A stretch of 64,000 nucleotides of DNA from an uncultured Flavobacteriaceae bacterium. GTDB taxonomy: Bacteria > Bacteroidota > Bacteroidia > Flavobacteriales > Flavobacteriaceae. Shown piece by piece: positions 35,442 to 44,517 of the stretch. The stretch is from NCBI GenBank assembly GCA_947494565.1, contig CANLVG010000009.1, forward strand, positions 124,001 to 188,000. The letters run 5' to 3'. Made by a program: the position numbers and the translations under genes. The first letter of the stretch is position 1, and each line of letters opens with the position of its first letter. Below the pieces are notes generated by a model. That model was not told the origin of the DNA and did no database searches. It saw only the letters and a program-made list of their open reading frames with translations.

Positions 35442-35449
35442 CAAAATTA
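35442..35449 (-). promoter_or_regulatory. Candidate -7 box (TAATTTTG) for ctaA
   Basis: On the minus strand TAATTTTG fits the Bacteroidota -7 consensus TAnnTTTG and sits 24 bases before the ctaA start codon. No TTG was found at the expected -33 distance, so support is partial. Confidence 0.4.
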
Positions 35450-35537
35450 CTACACTTTGAGAAGATTCAGGGTCTAGAATCCCAAAGATTTCAATAGGCC
35501 CAAGGGTGGACTCTTGCCCTTTGATAACCTCGTATAC

Positions 35538-36965
35538 TTAAGATCGTATCTTTAAGCCCAATTCCTTTCCTTTTTGAATCATGAGCTTCTTGGCGGCCTT
35601 GTATTCATTCGGTATTTCACCCTCTAAAATAGCTTCTTTTATTGTGTCTTTGATAATCCCGATTTCCTTGGATGGTTTGAGGTCAAAGGTTTTCATGATT
35701 TCCTCTCCGGTAACGGGCGGTTGAAAGTTTCTTATGTGGTCGCGGTCTTCTACCTCCTTAATCTTTTGCCGGACCATTTTAAAGTTATTCTTGTACTTAC
35801 GTTGTTTCTTAGGATTTTTGGTAGTGATATCAGCTTCACATAAGGTCATTAGATCGTCCACATAGTCACCGGCATCAAAAACCAACCGCCGAACGGCCGA
35901 ATCGGTCGCATAATCTTCAGCAAGAACAATAGGTCTCGAACTCATCAAGACCATTTTCTGTACAAATTTCATTTTATCGTTCAATGGCATCTTGAGCCTT
36001 TTGAACATCTTGTACACCATTTTGGAACCGACAAATTCATGCCCATGAAACGTCCATCCGATTTTTTTGTGGAATTTCTTGGTAGGTGCTTTTCCGATGT
36101 CATGCAATAGCGCTGCCCAGCGTAGCCAAAGGTCGTCAGTAGTCTCACATATGTTATCTACAACTTCCAAGGTATGCCAAAAATTATCTTTATGACGTTG
36201 TCCTTCTATTTCCTCAATTCCTTGCAAAGCAACTAATTCGGGGAGTATAAAAGGTAAGAGCTCCGTTTTATCAAGTAACGAAAAGCCAACGGAGGGTTTG
36301 GTACTGGCCATAATCTTATGAAGCTCTTCGACGATCCGTTCCTTTGAAATGATTTGAATACGCTCTTTGTTTCGCGAAATGGCATCAAGCGATTTAGGAT
36401 CTATCCTGAAACCCAACTGCGTGGCGAATCGAATGGCGCGCATCATACGTAGGGGGTCATCCGAATAAGTGATATCCGGTTCGAGTGGGGTACGAATAAG
36501 TTCCCGTTTTAAATCGATCACACCCTCAAAAGGGTCGAGAAGGTCACCGTAATTCGCTTCATTCAGCGATAAGGCCAAGGCATTGATGGTGAAATCCCTT
36601 CTTTTTTGGTCATCCTCCAAGGTGCCGTCTTCCACAACGGGTTTTCTACTATCGCGATGATAGCTCTCTTTTCGCGCTCCTACAAATTCGAGTTCAATAT
36701 GGTCGGTTCTTATCATGGCGGTACCAAAGTTCTTAAAGCTGGATACCTTGGGTTTCCCCGGAAGTTTTGAAGCAACTTTTTTCGCAAGTGCAATACCACT
36801 TCCGACAACGACAATATCGATGTCTTTTGGCCGTCCGCCCTTCAAAAGGTAATCTCGTACAAAGCCCCCAATAACATAACACTCCACGTTCAATTCCTTG
36901 GCCGCTTCGGTCACTTTTTTAAACAAAGGATCGGTGAGTGCTTGTTTGTGATTCTGTTTTGTCAT
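35538..36965 (-). CDS. cca: CCA-adding tRNA nucleotidyltransferase with HD domain
   Basis: 475 residues. N-terminal nucleotidyltransferase head with [11 protein letters not shown] and the metal-binding pair in KDIDIVVVG, neck with [17 protein letters not shown] (nucleotide-recognition motif family), then an HD domain ([15 protein letters not shown]) and a C-terminal tail. It adds or repairs the 3' CCA of tRNAs; the HD domain can give phosphatase/phosphodiesterase activity in some homologues. Cytoplasmic housekeeping enzyme. Confidence 0.95.
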   Translation of the reverse strand: MTKQNHKQALTDPLFKKVTEAAKELNVECYVIGGFVRDYLLKGGRPKDIDIVVVGSGIALAKKVASKLPGKPKVSSFKNFGTAMIRTDHIELEFVGARKESYHRDSRKPVVEDGTLEDDQKRRDFTINALALSLNEANYGDLLDPFEGVIDLKRELIRTPLEPDITYSDDPLRMMRAIRFATQLGFRIDPKSLDAISRNKERIQIISKERIVEELHKIMASTKPSVGFSLLDKTELLPFILPELVALQGIEEIEGQRHKDNFWHTLEVVDNICETTDDLWLRWAALLHDIGKAPTKKFHKKIGWTFHGHEFVGSKMVYKMFKRLKMPLNDKMKFVQKMVLMSSRPIVLAEDYATDSAVRRLVFDAGDYVDDLMTLCEADITTKNPKKQRKYKNNFKMVRQKIKEVEDRDHIRNFQPPVTGEEIMKTFDLKPSKEIGIIKDTIKEAILEGEIPNEYKAAKKLMIQKGKELGLKIRS

Positions 36966-37058
36966 TTTACGATATGGAATACATTTGGAATAGTGGCCTG
37001 GTCAATTATGGCGTTCTAAATCTGAACCATAACATATCCTGCCCTTGTTTCGTTCTAT

Positions 37059-37628
37059 CTATGCTCGAATCACCTTTACCGTGCCATCATTGCTTAGTTT
37101 GATAATGGCGGAAGGACTTGCATTTTGTTTATCTCGATACAAATTTACCACATAGTCGACTCCTTTTAAAATGGGCGCCGTGATTTGAGTAAAATTTTGA
37201 GGTGTAGGTTCGCCTGAAATGTTTGCCGAGGTCGAGACGATTGGTTTTTTAAATTTATTGATCAGGTATTGACAGAATTTATCACTGGCCACCCGAATAG
37301 CAATGGTATGATCAGGTGCTACAAGATTGTTGGCGATGCCTTTGGGCGCATCGTATATAATAGTGGTTGGTTTCGTTGATAGATCCATGATATCATAAGC
37401 TAGATCAGGAACTTCGGAGACATGACGTTCGAGCATGGCATCATTGGCCACCATACAAATAAGGGCCTTACTATCTTCACGTTGCTTGAGTTGATACACT
37501 TTCTGTACGGCCTCGGCATTGGTGGCGTCACAGCCGATACCCCACACAGTATCCGTGGGATATAGAATAAGTCCACCCGAATCTAATACCCCGATAGCCT
37601 TGTTGATTTCTTCGGTCATAGAAAACAT
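37059..37628 (-). CDS. tsaC: L-threonylcarbamoyladenylate synthase (TsaC/YrdC/Sua5 family)
   Basis: 189 residues of the YrdC fold. Makes threonylcarbamoyl-AMP for the t6A modification of tRNAs reading ANN codons. Seen: LILYPTDTVWGIGCDATN near the N-terminus (ATP/threonine site), KQREDSKALICMV, TTIIYDAPKG, and PIVSTSANISGEPTP near residue 140, all diagnostic. It is the short form without the Sua5 domain. ATG 37628 or the ATG three codons later (MTEEINK) could be the start. Confidence 0.93.
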   Translation of the reverse strand: MFSMTEEINKAIGVLDSGGLILYPTDTVWGIGCDATNAEAVQKVYQLKQREDSKALICMVANDAMLERHVSEVPDLAYDIMDLSTKPTTIIYDAPKGIANNLVAPDHTIAIRVASDKFCQYLINKFKKPIVSTSANISGEPTPQNFTQITAPILKGVDYVVNLYRDKQNASPSAIIKLSNDGTVKVIRA

Positions 37629-37682
37629 AACTGTTTTGATGATTTGGCAAAAATAGGATATCCGGGAAGAATTCTGGAATTC

Positions 37683-38618
37683 TCAGCTTTGGATTACCTG
37701 ATTTTGTTTGAGTGATTTTCCCAATGGGAGTCCTATTAAAATACGATGGAACAGTTTGAAATATCGTGGTTTGAGAATTGAGGTCAGTCCATAGCGCAGC
37801 ACAAATATCATTCGTAAGACTTGGTAATGAAAATAACCACGGTTCTTTCGTATCACATAGAACATCGATGTTTTCAATTCTATTTTGATGGCCATGGGCA
37901 TTTTGGTCTTATTAATGCTTTGACCTTGATAATGTACATAGGTCGCCGTAGGCAGGTAATAGGTTTTCTTACCCTTTTTTTTGAGTCGATAACAAACATC
38001 GCTTTCCTCGAAGTACAGAAAAATGTTGGTGTCAAACCCTCCAACTTCATCAAAATCCCTAGCGCTGAAGAACATAAAACTTCCATTTATATAATCGACA
38101 GCAATCGGCTGGGAGTATTCTTTTCTTCGATTGGGTTTTCCATAGATTTTTTCAACGAATTTTTTTCCAAAGACCTCACGTGAAAATGAAGTGAAATAGT
38201 CGAACCCTAGTTGCTTTTCGCCATGCTCGTTTTGAATTCGAGGTCCACAAACGGCCGCATCAGGATGCGCTTCCATAAAATCAAAGCATTTTTTGATGGG
38301 GTCGTCGATCATGAGGGTATCGTTGTTCAAAAACAAGTAATATTTGGCTTTGGCGAATTGTACGCCATGCATATTACCTCCACCGAAACCTGTGTTGAAC
38401 CTACTTCTGTATAAACTGATATGTTCTTCACCCAAGTTAGCTATCGATGTTTTCAGGGCTTTAAAATCATTCGCTTCGGAAGCATTGTCAATAACGATAA
38501 GGTGATAAAATAGTGCGGTATTCGTATGTTCCAAAACAGAGGTGACACATTTTGTAGTAAACTCCGATGAATTGTAGTTGATAATGATGATGGCGATATC
38601 GTAGGTCACGTTCCTCAT
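37683..38618 (-). CDS. Glycosyltransferase family 2 (rhamnosyltransferase-like)
   Basis: 311 residues, GT-A fold: IIIINYNSSEFTTKC start, VIDNASEAND, RFNTGFGGGNMHG, metal-binding NND at residues 98-100 (FLNNDT), and EESDVCYRLKKKGKKTYYLP in the acceptor region. This pattern matches GT2 enzymes of the WbbL-type rhamnosyltransferase group. The start overlaps the stop of the GT9 gene by four bases (translational coupling), so both act in the same surface-glycan pathway, probably lipopolysaccharide. Donor sugar unproven. Confidence 0.88.
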   Translation of the reverse strand: MRNVTYDIAIIIINYNSSEFTTKCVTSVLEHTNTALFYHLIVIDNASEANDFKALKTSIANLGEEHISLYRSRFNTGFGGGNMHGVQFAKAKYYLFLNNDTLMIDDPIKKCFDFMEAHPDAAVCGPRIQNEHGEKQLGFDYFTSFSREVFGKKFVEKIYGKPNRRKEYSQPIAVDYINGSFMFFSARDFDEVGGFDTNIFLYFEESDVCYRLKKKGKKTYYLPTATYVHYQGQSINKTKMPMAIKIELKTSMFYVIRKNRGYFHYQVLRMIFVLRYGLTSILKPRYFKLFHRILIGLPLGKSLKQNQVIQS

Positions 38619-39715
38619 TTTTGCGGAGTAGTTTCTTTTTTATCGTCAAGATTTTCAACAATAAACCTAGCTAGGTCTTTTTTGAATAGTTCCGGCTCAA
38701 ATGAGGTGTAAAGCGTTTCAATATCCTTTTTAATACTTTTCTTGTTCCGATTTTCGAATACTTGGGGTCTATGATCTTTCAAATGAACACCCATATGTTT
38801 TTTAGAGTTGTCCACATGCCAAGCGCCTTTGACAATGAAAGGGCTAAATACACAAAATGTGGGTATGTTCAACGCTTTGGCCATATTCACGGCGCCACCT
38901 TCATTGCCGATCAATGCGTCGCACTGATCCAGAATCGCTAAAAATTCACGTAACGATTCTGCATAAAAATCTATAGCTATCTGTGCTCGAGTTTCTTTTT
39001 TACATTGATGATAAACGGCCAAAGCCTCCTTTTTTTGATTGGGAATATAGTTGAAAATAAGCTTGGCATCCGTTCTCTGGCAAATGAAGTCCAGAATATC
39101 TGCCATGTATTTGGCGGGATAGGTCTTTATCGGACTACTACCCAGAATACCGATCATAATCATAGACTGGCCCGTTGTTTCCCTGAGGGTGTCGACCGTG
39201 TTCTTTGCCGTAGTGGTTTCTTTTGTGGACAAATAAATCTTGGGGTAAACTTCCAAGTTGGTCTGCGAGCCGATGATGGGTTCGAGGAGTCGTAACCTAT
39301 TTTGAAGCGCCGACGGAAATTTTCCGTCAGGATTAAGGTTTTCCTCTATCCTATGATTATATATCCATTTTGTATACCACTTTGGGTGGGACACTTTATA
39401 CGTAGCCTTCGAAAAAAGAGAGATCAGATTGCTTTCCAATTTACCATAAGCGTCAATGACGGCATAGTACGGCTGACTCTGAATGGATTTCAAAAATTTG
39501 AAGAACTCGATTTTACTGGAACGATATATTTTCTCGAAAACGATAACCTTATCAATAAAAGGATGATGTTCCAAAACGGGTAAAGTGTTGTGGTTGGCCA
39601 CAAAATGAACGATGCAGGAAGGGAATACCGATTTTAGACCTTCGCATATGACTGTGCTGGCTAGAACATCCCCAATCATTTTTTGCTGTATCACTAAAAA
39701 CTTTTTCTGGGCCAT
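38615..39715 (-). CDS. Glycosyltransferase family 9 (heptosyltransferase-like)
   Basis: 366 residues. N-terminus FLVIQQKMIGDVLASTVICE and FVANHNTLPVLEHHPFIDKV, central IGILGSSPIKTYPAKYMADI, and C-terminal DALIGNEGGAVNMAKALNIP are the GT9 (WaaC/WaaF/RfaF) landmarks. These GT-B enzymes add heptose or related sugars in lipopolysaccharide core assembly at the inner face of the inner membrane. First gene of a two-gene operon with the GT2 gene. A TATATTTG box at 39720-39727 lies only a few bases before the ATG, hinting at a very short or leaderless transcript. Confidence 0.9.
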   Translation of the reverse strand: MAQKKFLVIQQKMIGDVLASTVICEGLKSVFPSCIVHFVANHNTLPVLEHHPFIDKVIVFEKIYRSSKIEFFKFLKSIQSQPYYAVIDAYGKLESNLISLFSKATYKVSHPKWYTKWIYNHRIEENLNPDGKFPSALQNRLRLLEPIIGSQTNLEVYPKIYLSTKETTTAKNTVDTLRETTGQSMIMIGILGSSPIKTYPAKYMADILDFICQRTDAKLIFNYIPNQKKEALAVYHQCKKETRAQIAIDFYAESLREFLAILDQCDALIGNEGGAVNMAKALNIPTFCVFSPFIVKGAWHVDNSKKHMGVHLKDHRPQVFENRNKKSIKKDIETLYTSFEPELFKKDLARFIVENLDDKKETTPQK

Positions 39716-39835
39716 TGATCAAATATACTATTTCTGATTGCTAAAAAATAGCGGTTCCGACCTTCCATACGAGGCATGAGCCGGGTATTAAAATGAAATT
39801 TTCGATATTTGGCCCATGATAAAGTCCAATCTCTG

Positions 39836-39865
39836 TTGAAGATGCAAGGCAAAAAACTACATTTG
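39836..39865 (+). promoter_or_regulatory. Bacteroidota-type promoter for the GT2 gene at 39893
   Basis: TTG at 39836-39838, a 19-base spacer, and TACATTTG at 39858-39865 fit the Bacteroidota housekeeping promoter (-33 TTG and -7 TAnnTTTG). The start codon follows 28 bases later. This is the best-matching promoter seen in the window. Confidence 0.6.
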
Positions 39866-39892
39866 TAAAAATAGCAGCTCAAGACTTCCTCA

Positions 39893-40708
39893 ATGAATAC
39901 CGTAAGCGTCATCGTAAGTACCTATAACAAACCCGATTGGTTGCAAAAAGTACTTTGGGGTTTCGATTGCCAGACCTACAAAGACTTTGAAGTGGTCATC
40001 GCGGATGATGGATCTGGTCAAGAGACCGTTGATTTGATCAAGCGCATGAAAGCTACTGTATTGTACGATATCAAGCATGTATGGCAAGAAGATGACGGTT
40101 TCCAGAAATGCAGAATACTAAATAAGGCGATTACGGCATGTAGCACGCAATATATCATCATGACCGACGGCGATTGTATTCCGCGGGAAGATTTCGTGCA
40201 AGTGCACTATTTGAACAAAGAACCGGGTCATTTTATTTCAGGAGGGTACTATATGTTACCCATGAATATATCAAATGCCATCACGGAGACCGATATACGA
40301 AGTCAAAATTGTTTTGATTTGAGTTGGTTGAAGAAAAAAGGGATTCCTAAAACGTTTAAAAACAACAAGCTGACCGCTAGTGGTTTTATCTCTAAATTAT
40401 TCAACACTTTCACCCCTACGAATGCCAGTTGGAACGGACATAATTCTTCGGGATGGAAAAACGATATCTTAAATGTCAATGGTTTTGATGAAAGAATGCA
40501 GTACGGAGGGGAAGATCGCGAGTTTGGGGAACGTCTCTCCAATTTCGGGATAAAATCCAAGCAATTGCGATACAGTGCCGTTTGTATTCATTTAGACCAT
40601 GAGCGAAGCTATCGCACTCCTGAGGCCATCGCAAAGAATATGGTCATTCGAAAGGAAGTTAGGCAAAAGAAAAGCGTTTGGACCTATCACGGCATAATCA
40701 AGCAGTAG
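39893..40708 (+). CDS. Glycosyltransferase family 2
   Basis: 271 residues. GT-A fold: SVIVSTYNKPDWLQKVLWG, EVVIADDGSGQET, the metal-binding DGD at residues 92-94 (IIMTDGDCIPRED), and a C-terminal galactosyltransferase-like segment with NGFDERMQYGGEDREFGERL. Such enzymes occur in lipopolysaccharide and capsule clusters. It is divergent from the GT9 gene and its last 22 bases overlap the end of the convergent GT2 gene at 40687-41490. Donor and acceptor unknown. Confidence 0.88.
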   Translation: MNTVSVIVSTYNKPDWLQKVLWGFDCQTYKDFEVVIADDGSGQETVDLIKRMKATVLYDIKHVWQEDDGFQKCRILNKAITACSTQYIIMTDGDCIPREDFVQVHYLNKEPGHFISGGYYMLPMNISNAITETDIRSQNCFDLSWLKKKGIPKTFKNNKLTASGFISKLFNTFTPTNASWNGHNSSGWKNDILNVNGFDERMQYGGEDREFGERLSNFGIKSKQLRYSAVCIHLDHERSYRTPEAIAKNMVIRKEVRQKKSVWTYHGIIKQ

Positions 40709-41490
40709 GCCATTTCATTTTTCTTTTCTAGCCTTTTCAACTCACGAAACCGTTCCAAATCCGAGAGTGCGTTCAAATAACAGATTATGATTCCTTTTTG
40801 TCCATCGAGTATGCCCAGGCGCAAAATGTAGTGATTGAAAAATTTCCAAGTCGGTTTTAACAGAAGGGATATATAGTTGAAGCTTTTTTCCGTAAAAAAA
40901 TCTTCCTTCGCTTTAAGCCTCCCATATTTAAGCATTTTCGACTTATAGTCCTCGAAGTTCTTGTAGCAATAATGGACCAACTTTTCTTTAAAAATTCCTG
41001 ATTTACCATCTACCACCAACGTCTCGTGTACAATTTTCCGATCAGAGAACTTCGCCTTGCTTTTTCTAAAAAGGCGATAATTCTTATCGGTTTGCCATCC
41101 GCTGTAGCGTAACGTTTCGTTCTGGAACATAAATTTGCGATAAAACCAGAATGCTGCATGTGCTGTGTCGCTTTCTACAGTATCGACAATTTCTGATTTG
41201 AGCGTATCGGATACGACCTCGTCCGCATCCAAGAAAAGCACCCAGTCGTGTGTGGCTTTACTCAATGCAAAAGATTTTTGTGACGTGAAGTTCGTAAACG
41301 GATGTTGAATGACCTTCACTTTAGGGTGTTCTAGTAAGTACTCGAAAGTACCATCGGTACTGTATGAATCAACCACAATGATTTCATCGGTAAAGGTAAT
41401 CGATTCGATACATCGTTCTATATAACCTATCTCATTATAGGTTATGACCAATGCGGAAATTTTCACTTTGGGGTCGTTCATAATTAGCAT
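40687..41490 (-). CDS. Glycosyltransferase family 2 (WaaE/KdtX-like), paralogue A
   Basis: 267 residues, GT-A fold: ALVITYNEIGYIERCIESI, DEIIVVDSYSTDGTFEYL, the metal-binding DAD at residues 88-90 (VLFLDADEVV), and acceptor region RYSGWQTDKNYRLFRKSKAKF. Matches the WaaE/KdtX/LgtF group that adds glucose to the lipopolysaccharide inner core. Strongly similar along its length to the neighbour at 41637-42443, a tandem duplication. Its stop lies inside the 3' end of the plus-strand GT2 gene. Start at the first ATG; another ATG (MNDPKVK) four codons in is possible. Confidence 0.9.
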   Translation of the reverse strand: MLIMNDPKVKISALVITYNEIGYIERCIESITFTDEIIVVDSYSTDGTFEYLLEHPKVKVIQHPFTNFTSQKSFALSKATHDWVLFLDADEVVSDTLKSEIVDTVESDTAHAAFWFYRKFMFQNETLRYSGWQTDKNYRLFRKSKAKFSDRKIVHETLVVDGKSGIFKEKLVHYCYKNFEDYKSKMLKYGRLKAKEDFFTEKSFNYISLLLKPTWKFFNHYILRLGILDGQKGIIICYLNALSDLERFRELKRLEKKNEMAYCLIMP

Positions 41491-41510
41491 GTACTAACAG
41501 TAGGGTACTA

Positions 41511-41542
41511 CAAAGCTATCATTAAAATGGGGAATAGCGCAA
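41511..41542 (-). promoter_or_regulatory. Candidate promoter for GT2 paralogue A
   Basis: On the minus strand TAGCTTTG (41511-41518) fits TAnnTTTG and lies 21 bases before the start codon. A TTG sits 21 bases further upstream, slightly longer than the usual spacer. This suggests paralogue A has its own transcript rather than reading through from paralogue B. Confidence 0.45.
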
Positions 41543-41636
41543 TTGAGATGCAAAAAAACCTACAAATTCAATAGCTGATAATGTATTGCTTCCACTTTTA
41601 AGATTTTCTGAAAATAGCGCGCTTCGTTTTAAACAA

Positions 41637-42443
41637 TTAGCTGCTTTGTTGCGGAGCTGTCTTCAAACTTGGTACGTTTTGTTCGTGCTCCAACCGTCTT
41701 AACTCAAGATACCTTTCCCAATCACCCAAAGCATTCAGATAACATACTTTGATGCCTTTGGTACCGTCCAATATTCCGAGACGAATAATGTAATTGTATA
41801 GAAATCGGTATGTGGGCTTCAGAATGAGAAGGCCCAGGCTGAATCGTTTATTTTTTAAAATAGCCTCTTTGGCCTTTAGGCGACCATAGCAAAGCATTTT
41901 ACCTTTATAGTTTTCATAGTTGCGGTAACAGAAATGGGTCAACTTTTCTTTGAGTGTGCCCGAGGTTCCGTTTACTTCGAGCGTTTCATGCACGATTCTT
42001 TTTTCGGAAAACCGTACTTTGCTTTTTCTGAAAAGCCTGTAGTTCTTATCCGTTTGCCAACCACTGAAACGCAATCTTTTTTCTTGAAACATGAACTTTC
42101 TACGAAACCAATAGGCAGCATGCTTATTAGGACCATTTACGGTAGCGATAATTTCACTTTGCAATTGTGGGGTCACGACCTCGTCGGCATCAACGAAAAC
42201 CACCCAGTCATTGCTAGCTTGCGCTAAGGTATACGCCTTTTGCGCGGTGTAATTTTTAAATGGATGTTGTATGACTCTTACCTTCGGATGTGATAAGAGA
42301 TACTCGTAAGTACCGTCGGTACTATAAGAGTCCACAACGATGATTTCATCCGCGAATTCGACTGACTTGATACAGTTTTCGATGTATCCTATTTCGTTAT
42401 AAGTGATAACGAGTGCTGTAATTTTTTGCCCTTGAAGCACCAT
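41637..42443 (-). CDS. Glycosyltransferase family 2 (WaaE/KdtX-like), paralogue B
   Basis: 268 residues, same layout as paralogue A: ALVITYNEIGYIENCIKSV, DEIIVVDSYSTDGTYEYL, DAD at residues 85-87 (VVFVDADEVV), RFSGWQTDKNYRLFRKSKVRF, and a shared tail ILDGTKGIKVCYLNALGDWE. The two probably arose by duplication and may add successive sugars or have split acceptors. Inner-membrane-associated cytoplasmic enzyme of lipopolysaccharide core assembly by family analogy; specificity unproven. Confidence 0.9.
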   Translation of the reverse strand: MVLQGQKITALVITYNEIGYIENCIKSVEFADEIIVVDSYSTDGTYEYLLSHPKVRVIQHPFKNYTAQKAYTLAQASNDWVVFVDADEVVTPQLQSEIIATVNGPNKHAAYWFRRKFMFQEKRLRFSGWQTDKNYRLFRKSKVRFSEKRIVHETLEVNGTSGTLKEKLTHFCYRNYENYKGKMLCYGRLKAKEAILKNKRFSLGLLILKPTYRFLYNYIIRLGILDGTKGIKVCYLNALGDWERYLELRRLEHEQNVPSLKTAPQQSS

Positions 42444-42541
42444 AAAAACTATTCTGTAGGTTACTTGTCATAGCGTGGTCTTCTTTACTAACTGTCAAAA
42501 AAGCAAAAAATTATATTTCGAGGCGGAAATTTCCTTCAAAG

Positions 42542-43357
42542 CTAAACCGCTACGTCATGCTCACGCAATGCATCGTTGAGAGAGGTCTTTTTATCGGTAC
42601 TTTCTTTTCGAGTGCCGATGATGAGCGCACAAGGCACTTGAAAATCTCCAGCAGGAAATGTCTTGGTATAGCTCCCTGGTATAACAACCGAACGGGCTGG
42701 AACCCTACCTTTTGACTCAACAGGATCGCTTCCGGTAACATCGATAATCTTGGTCGATGCAGTAAGAACTACGTTGGCGCCCAACACGGCCTCCCTTTCT
42801 ACACGCACCCCTTCGACTACGATACATCTTGAACCGATGAAAGCATTGTCTTCAATGATAACGGGCGCTGCTTGCAGCGGCTCTAAAACACCGCCAATGC
42901 CCACTCCACCACTCAAATGAACGTTTTTTCCAATTTGCGCGCAACTACCCACGGTGGCCCAAGTATCGACCATAGTACCCTCATCAACATAAGCTCCGAT
43001 ATTCACATAACTCGGCATTAAAATGGTGCCTTTAGAGATGTAGGCTCCGTGCCGCGCAACGGCATGTGGTACTACTCTAACCCCTTTTTCGGCATATCCT
43101 CTTTTCAATGGAATCTTATCATGATATTCAAAAATACCCGTTTCAAGTGTTTCCATTTTCTGAATTGGGAAGTAGAGAACCACTCCTTTTTTTACCCACT
43201 CATTAATGCGCCACCCTTCTTCGGTCGGTTCTGCACATCGCAACTTGCCGATGTCCAATAAATTCACGATCTCTCGGATTGCGTCTTGTGTTGCAGTTTC
43301 ACGGAGTAACTCCCGATTTTCCCATGCATTTTCTATAAGGGTACGTAGTTCAGTCAT
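42542..43357 (-). CDS. dapD: 2,3,4,5-tetrahydropyridine-2,6-dicarboxylate N-succinyltransferase
   Basis: 271 residues, the usual DapD length. It succinylates tetrahydrodipicolinate in lysine and diaminopimelate (peptidoglycan) synthesis. Seen: helical N-terminal domain (EEGWRINEWVKKGVVLYFPI), a left-handed beta-helix of hexapeptide repeats (ISKGTILMPSYVNIGAYVDE, GKNVHLSGGVGIGGVLEP, IEDNAFIGSRCIVVEGVRV) and the C-terminal lid. Cytoplasmic trimer in homologues. Divergent from ruvX. Confidence 0.97.
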   Translation of the reverse strand: MTELRTLIENAWENRELLRETATQDAIREIVNLLDIGKLRCAEPTEEGWRINEWVKKGVVLYFPIQKMETLETGIFEYHDKIPLKRGYAEKGVRVVPHAVARHGAYISKGTILMPSYVNIGAYVDEGTMVDTWATVGSCAQIGKNVHLSGGVGIGGVLEPLQAAPVIIEDNAFIGSRCIVVEGVRVEREAVLGANVVLTASTKIIDVTGSDPVESKGRVPARSVVIPGSYTKTFPAGDFQVPCALIIGTRKESTDKKTSLNDALREHDVAV

Positions 43358-43377
43358 CTTGATATCTAAAATTTCGA

Positions 43378-43385
43378 CAAATATA
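43378..43385 (-). promoter_or_regulatory. Candidate -7 box (TATATTTG) for dapD
   Basis: TATATTTG on the minus strand, 21 bases before the dapD start, fits TAnnTTTG exactly. No clear TTG at -33. Confidence 0.45.
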
Positions 43386-43437
43386 AGAGGAGCCGCGGTA
43401 ATTGCCTGCTTAATTTTAAGGGTATAACAAATATGTC

Positions 43438-43445
43438 TATTTTTG
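43438..43445 (+). promoter_or_regulatory. Candidate -7 box (TATTTTTG) for ruvX-def
   Basis: TATTTTTG fits TAnnTTTG and ends 13 bases before the ruvX start, which would give a very short leader. No clear TTG at -33. Confidence 0.35.
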
Positions 43446-43458
43446 CAAAAAAATTGAT

Positions 43459-43869
43459 TTGGGAAGGGTAGTGGCTTTGGATTATGGCAGAAAAAGGACG
43501 GGAATCGCGGTTACCGACCCTTTACAACTCATCGCCTCTGGTCTTACAACAGTACCGACACATGGGTTGATCGAGTTTTTAAAGCAATACCTAGATGAAG
43601 AAGAGGTTGAATGTTTAGTGGTGGGCGAACCCAAACAAATGAACAATACACCATCAGAGGCCGAAACGTTCATCGCTCCCTTCTTACGACGTTTGAAAAA
43701 GACATTTCCTTCCATTCCTATTGAAAGGCAAGATGAAAGATTTACTTCTAAAATGGCTGTACAAGCAATGATCGAAGGGGGAATGAAAAAAAAACAAAGA
43801 CAGAACAAGGCCATTATTGATGAAATAAGCGCTACTATTATATTGCAAGCGTATTTAAACAAAAAGTAG
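43459..43869 (+). CDS. ruvX: YqgF/RuvX-type Holliday junction resolvase, TTG start
   Basis: 136 residues of the RNase H-like YqgF family. Seen: MGRVVALDYGRKRTGIAVTD (catalytic Asp region), VVGEPKQMNN, and ERQDERFTSKMA near residue 95. Family members act in pre-16S rRNA maturation and possibly Holliday junction processing. The start is TTG at 43459: an in-frame stop lies at 43417 and there is no ATG between, and starting here gives exactly the family N-terminus. It is followed one base later by def, so the two are an operon. Confidence 0.92.
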   Translation: MGRVVALDYGRKRTGIAVTDPLQLIASGLTTVPTHGLIEFLKQYLDEEEVECLVVGEPKQMNNTPSEAETFIAPFLRRLKKTFPSIPIERQDERFTSKMAVQAMIEGGMKKKQRQNKAIIDEISATIILQAYLNKK

Positions 43870-43870
43870 A

Positions 43871-44461
43871 ATGACATTACCTATTGTAGCCTATGGTGAT
43901 CCGGTCTTACGTAAAGTAGGAAAGGAAATCGATGCCGAGTATCCAAAGCTAAACGAGTTGATCGCCAATATGTGGGAGACCATGTACAATGCAAATGGAG
44001 TTGGTTTGGCCGCTCCGCAAATAGGATTGGCCATTCGGATTTTTCTGGTCGATACGACCCCTTTTGCCGACGACGAGGAGTTGAGCGATGAAGAACAAAA
44101 TGCGTTGAACGGTTTCAAAAAAGTGTTTATCAATGCAAAATTTGAAGAGGAGGTAGGTACGGAGTGGGCCTTTAACGAGGGTTGTTTGAGCATACCTGAC
44201 GTTCGTGAGGACGTAAAGCGGAAAGATACCATTACCCTCACTTACCACGATGAGGACTTTAATCAGAAAACGGAAACTTACACAGGTCTATTGGCGCGTG
44301 TGATTCAACATGAATACGACCATATTGAAGGAGTTTTGTTTACCGATAAATTGTCACCCTTAAAAAAGCGTCTCTTGAAAGGTAGGTTATCCAATATTTC
44401 TAAGGGAAAAATCAAAGTAGACTATAGAATGCGCTTTCCCGAAATGAAAAAAGGACGTTAA
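43871..44461 (+). CDS. def: Peptide deformylase
   Basis: 196 residues. Removes the formyl group from nascent N-terminal methionine. The three family motifs are present: GVGLAAPQIG (residues 43-52), EGCLSIP with metal-ligand Cys105, and HEYDH at residues 147-151 supplying two histidine ligands and the catalytic Glu. An acidic insert (DDEELSDEEQNA, about 67-78) is typical of Bacteroidota versions. One base after the ruvX stop. Confidence 0.97.
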   Translation: MTLPIVAYGDPVLRKVGKEIDAEYPKLNELIANMWETMYNANGVGLAAPQIGLAIRIFLVDTTPFADDEELSDEEQNALNGFKKVFINAKFEEEVGTEWAFNEGCLSIPDVREDVKRKDTITLTYHDEDFNQKTETYTGLLARVIQHEYDHIEGVLFTDKLSPLKKRLLKGRLSNISKGKIKVDYRMRFPEMKKGR

Positions 44462-44517
44462 ATACTGACGGCAATTGAACCAAAATTTTCATATTTGCCC
44501 CTTAATTTGAAGAAGAG

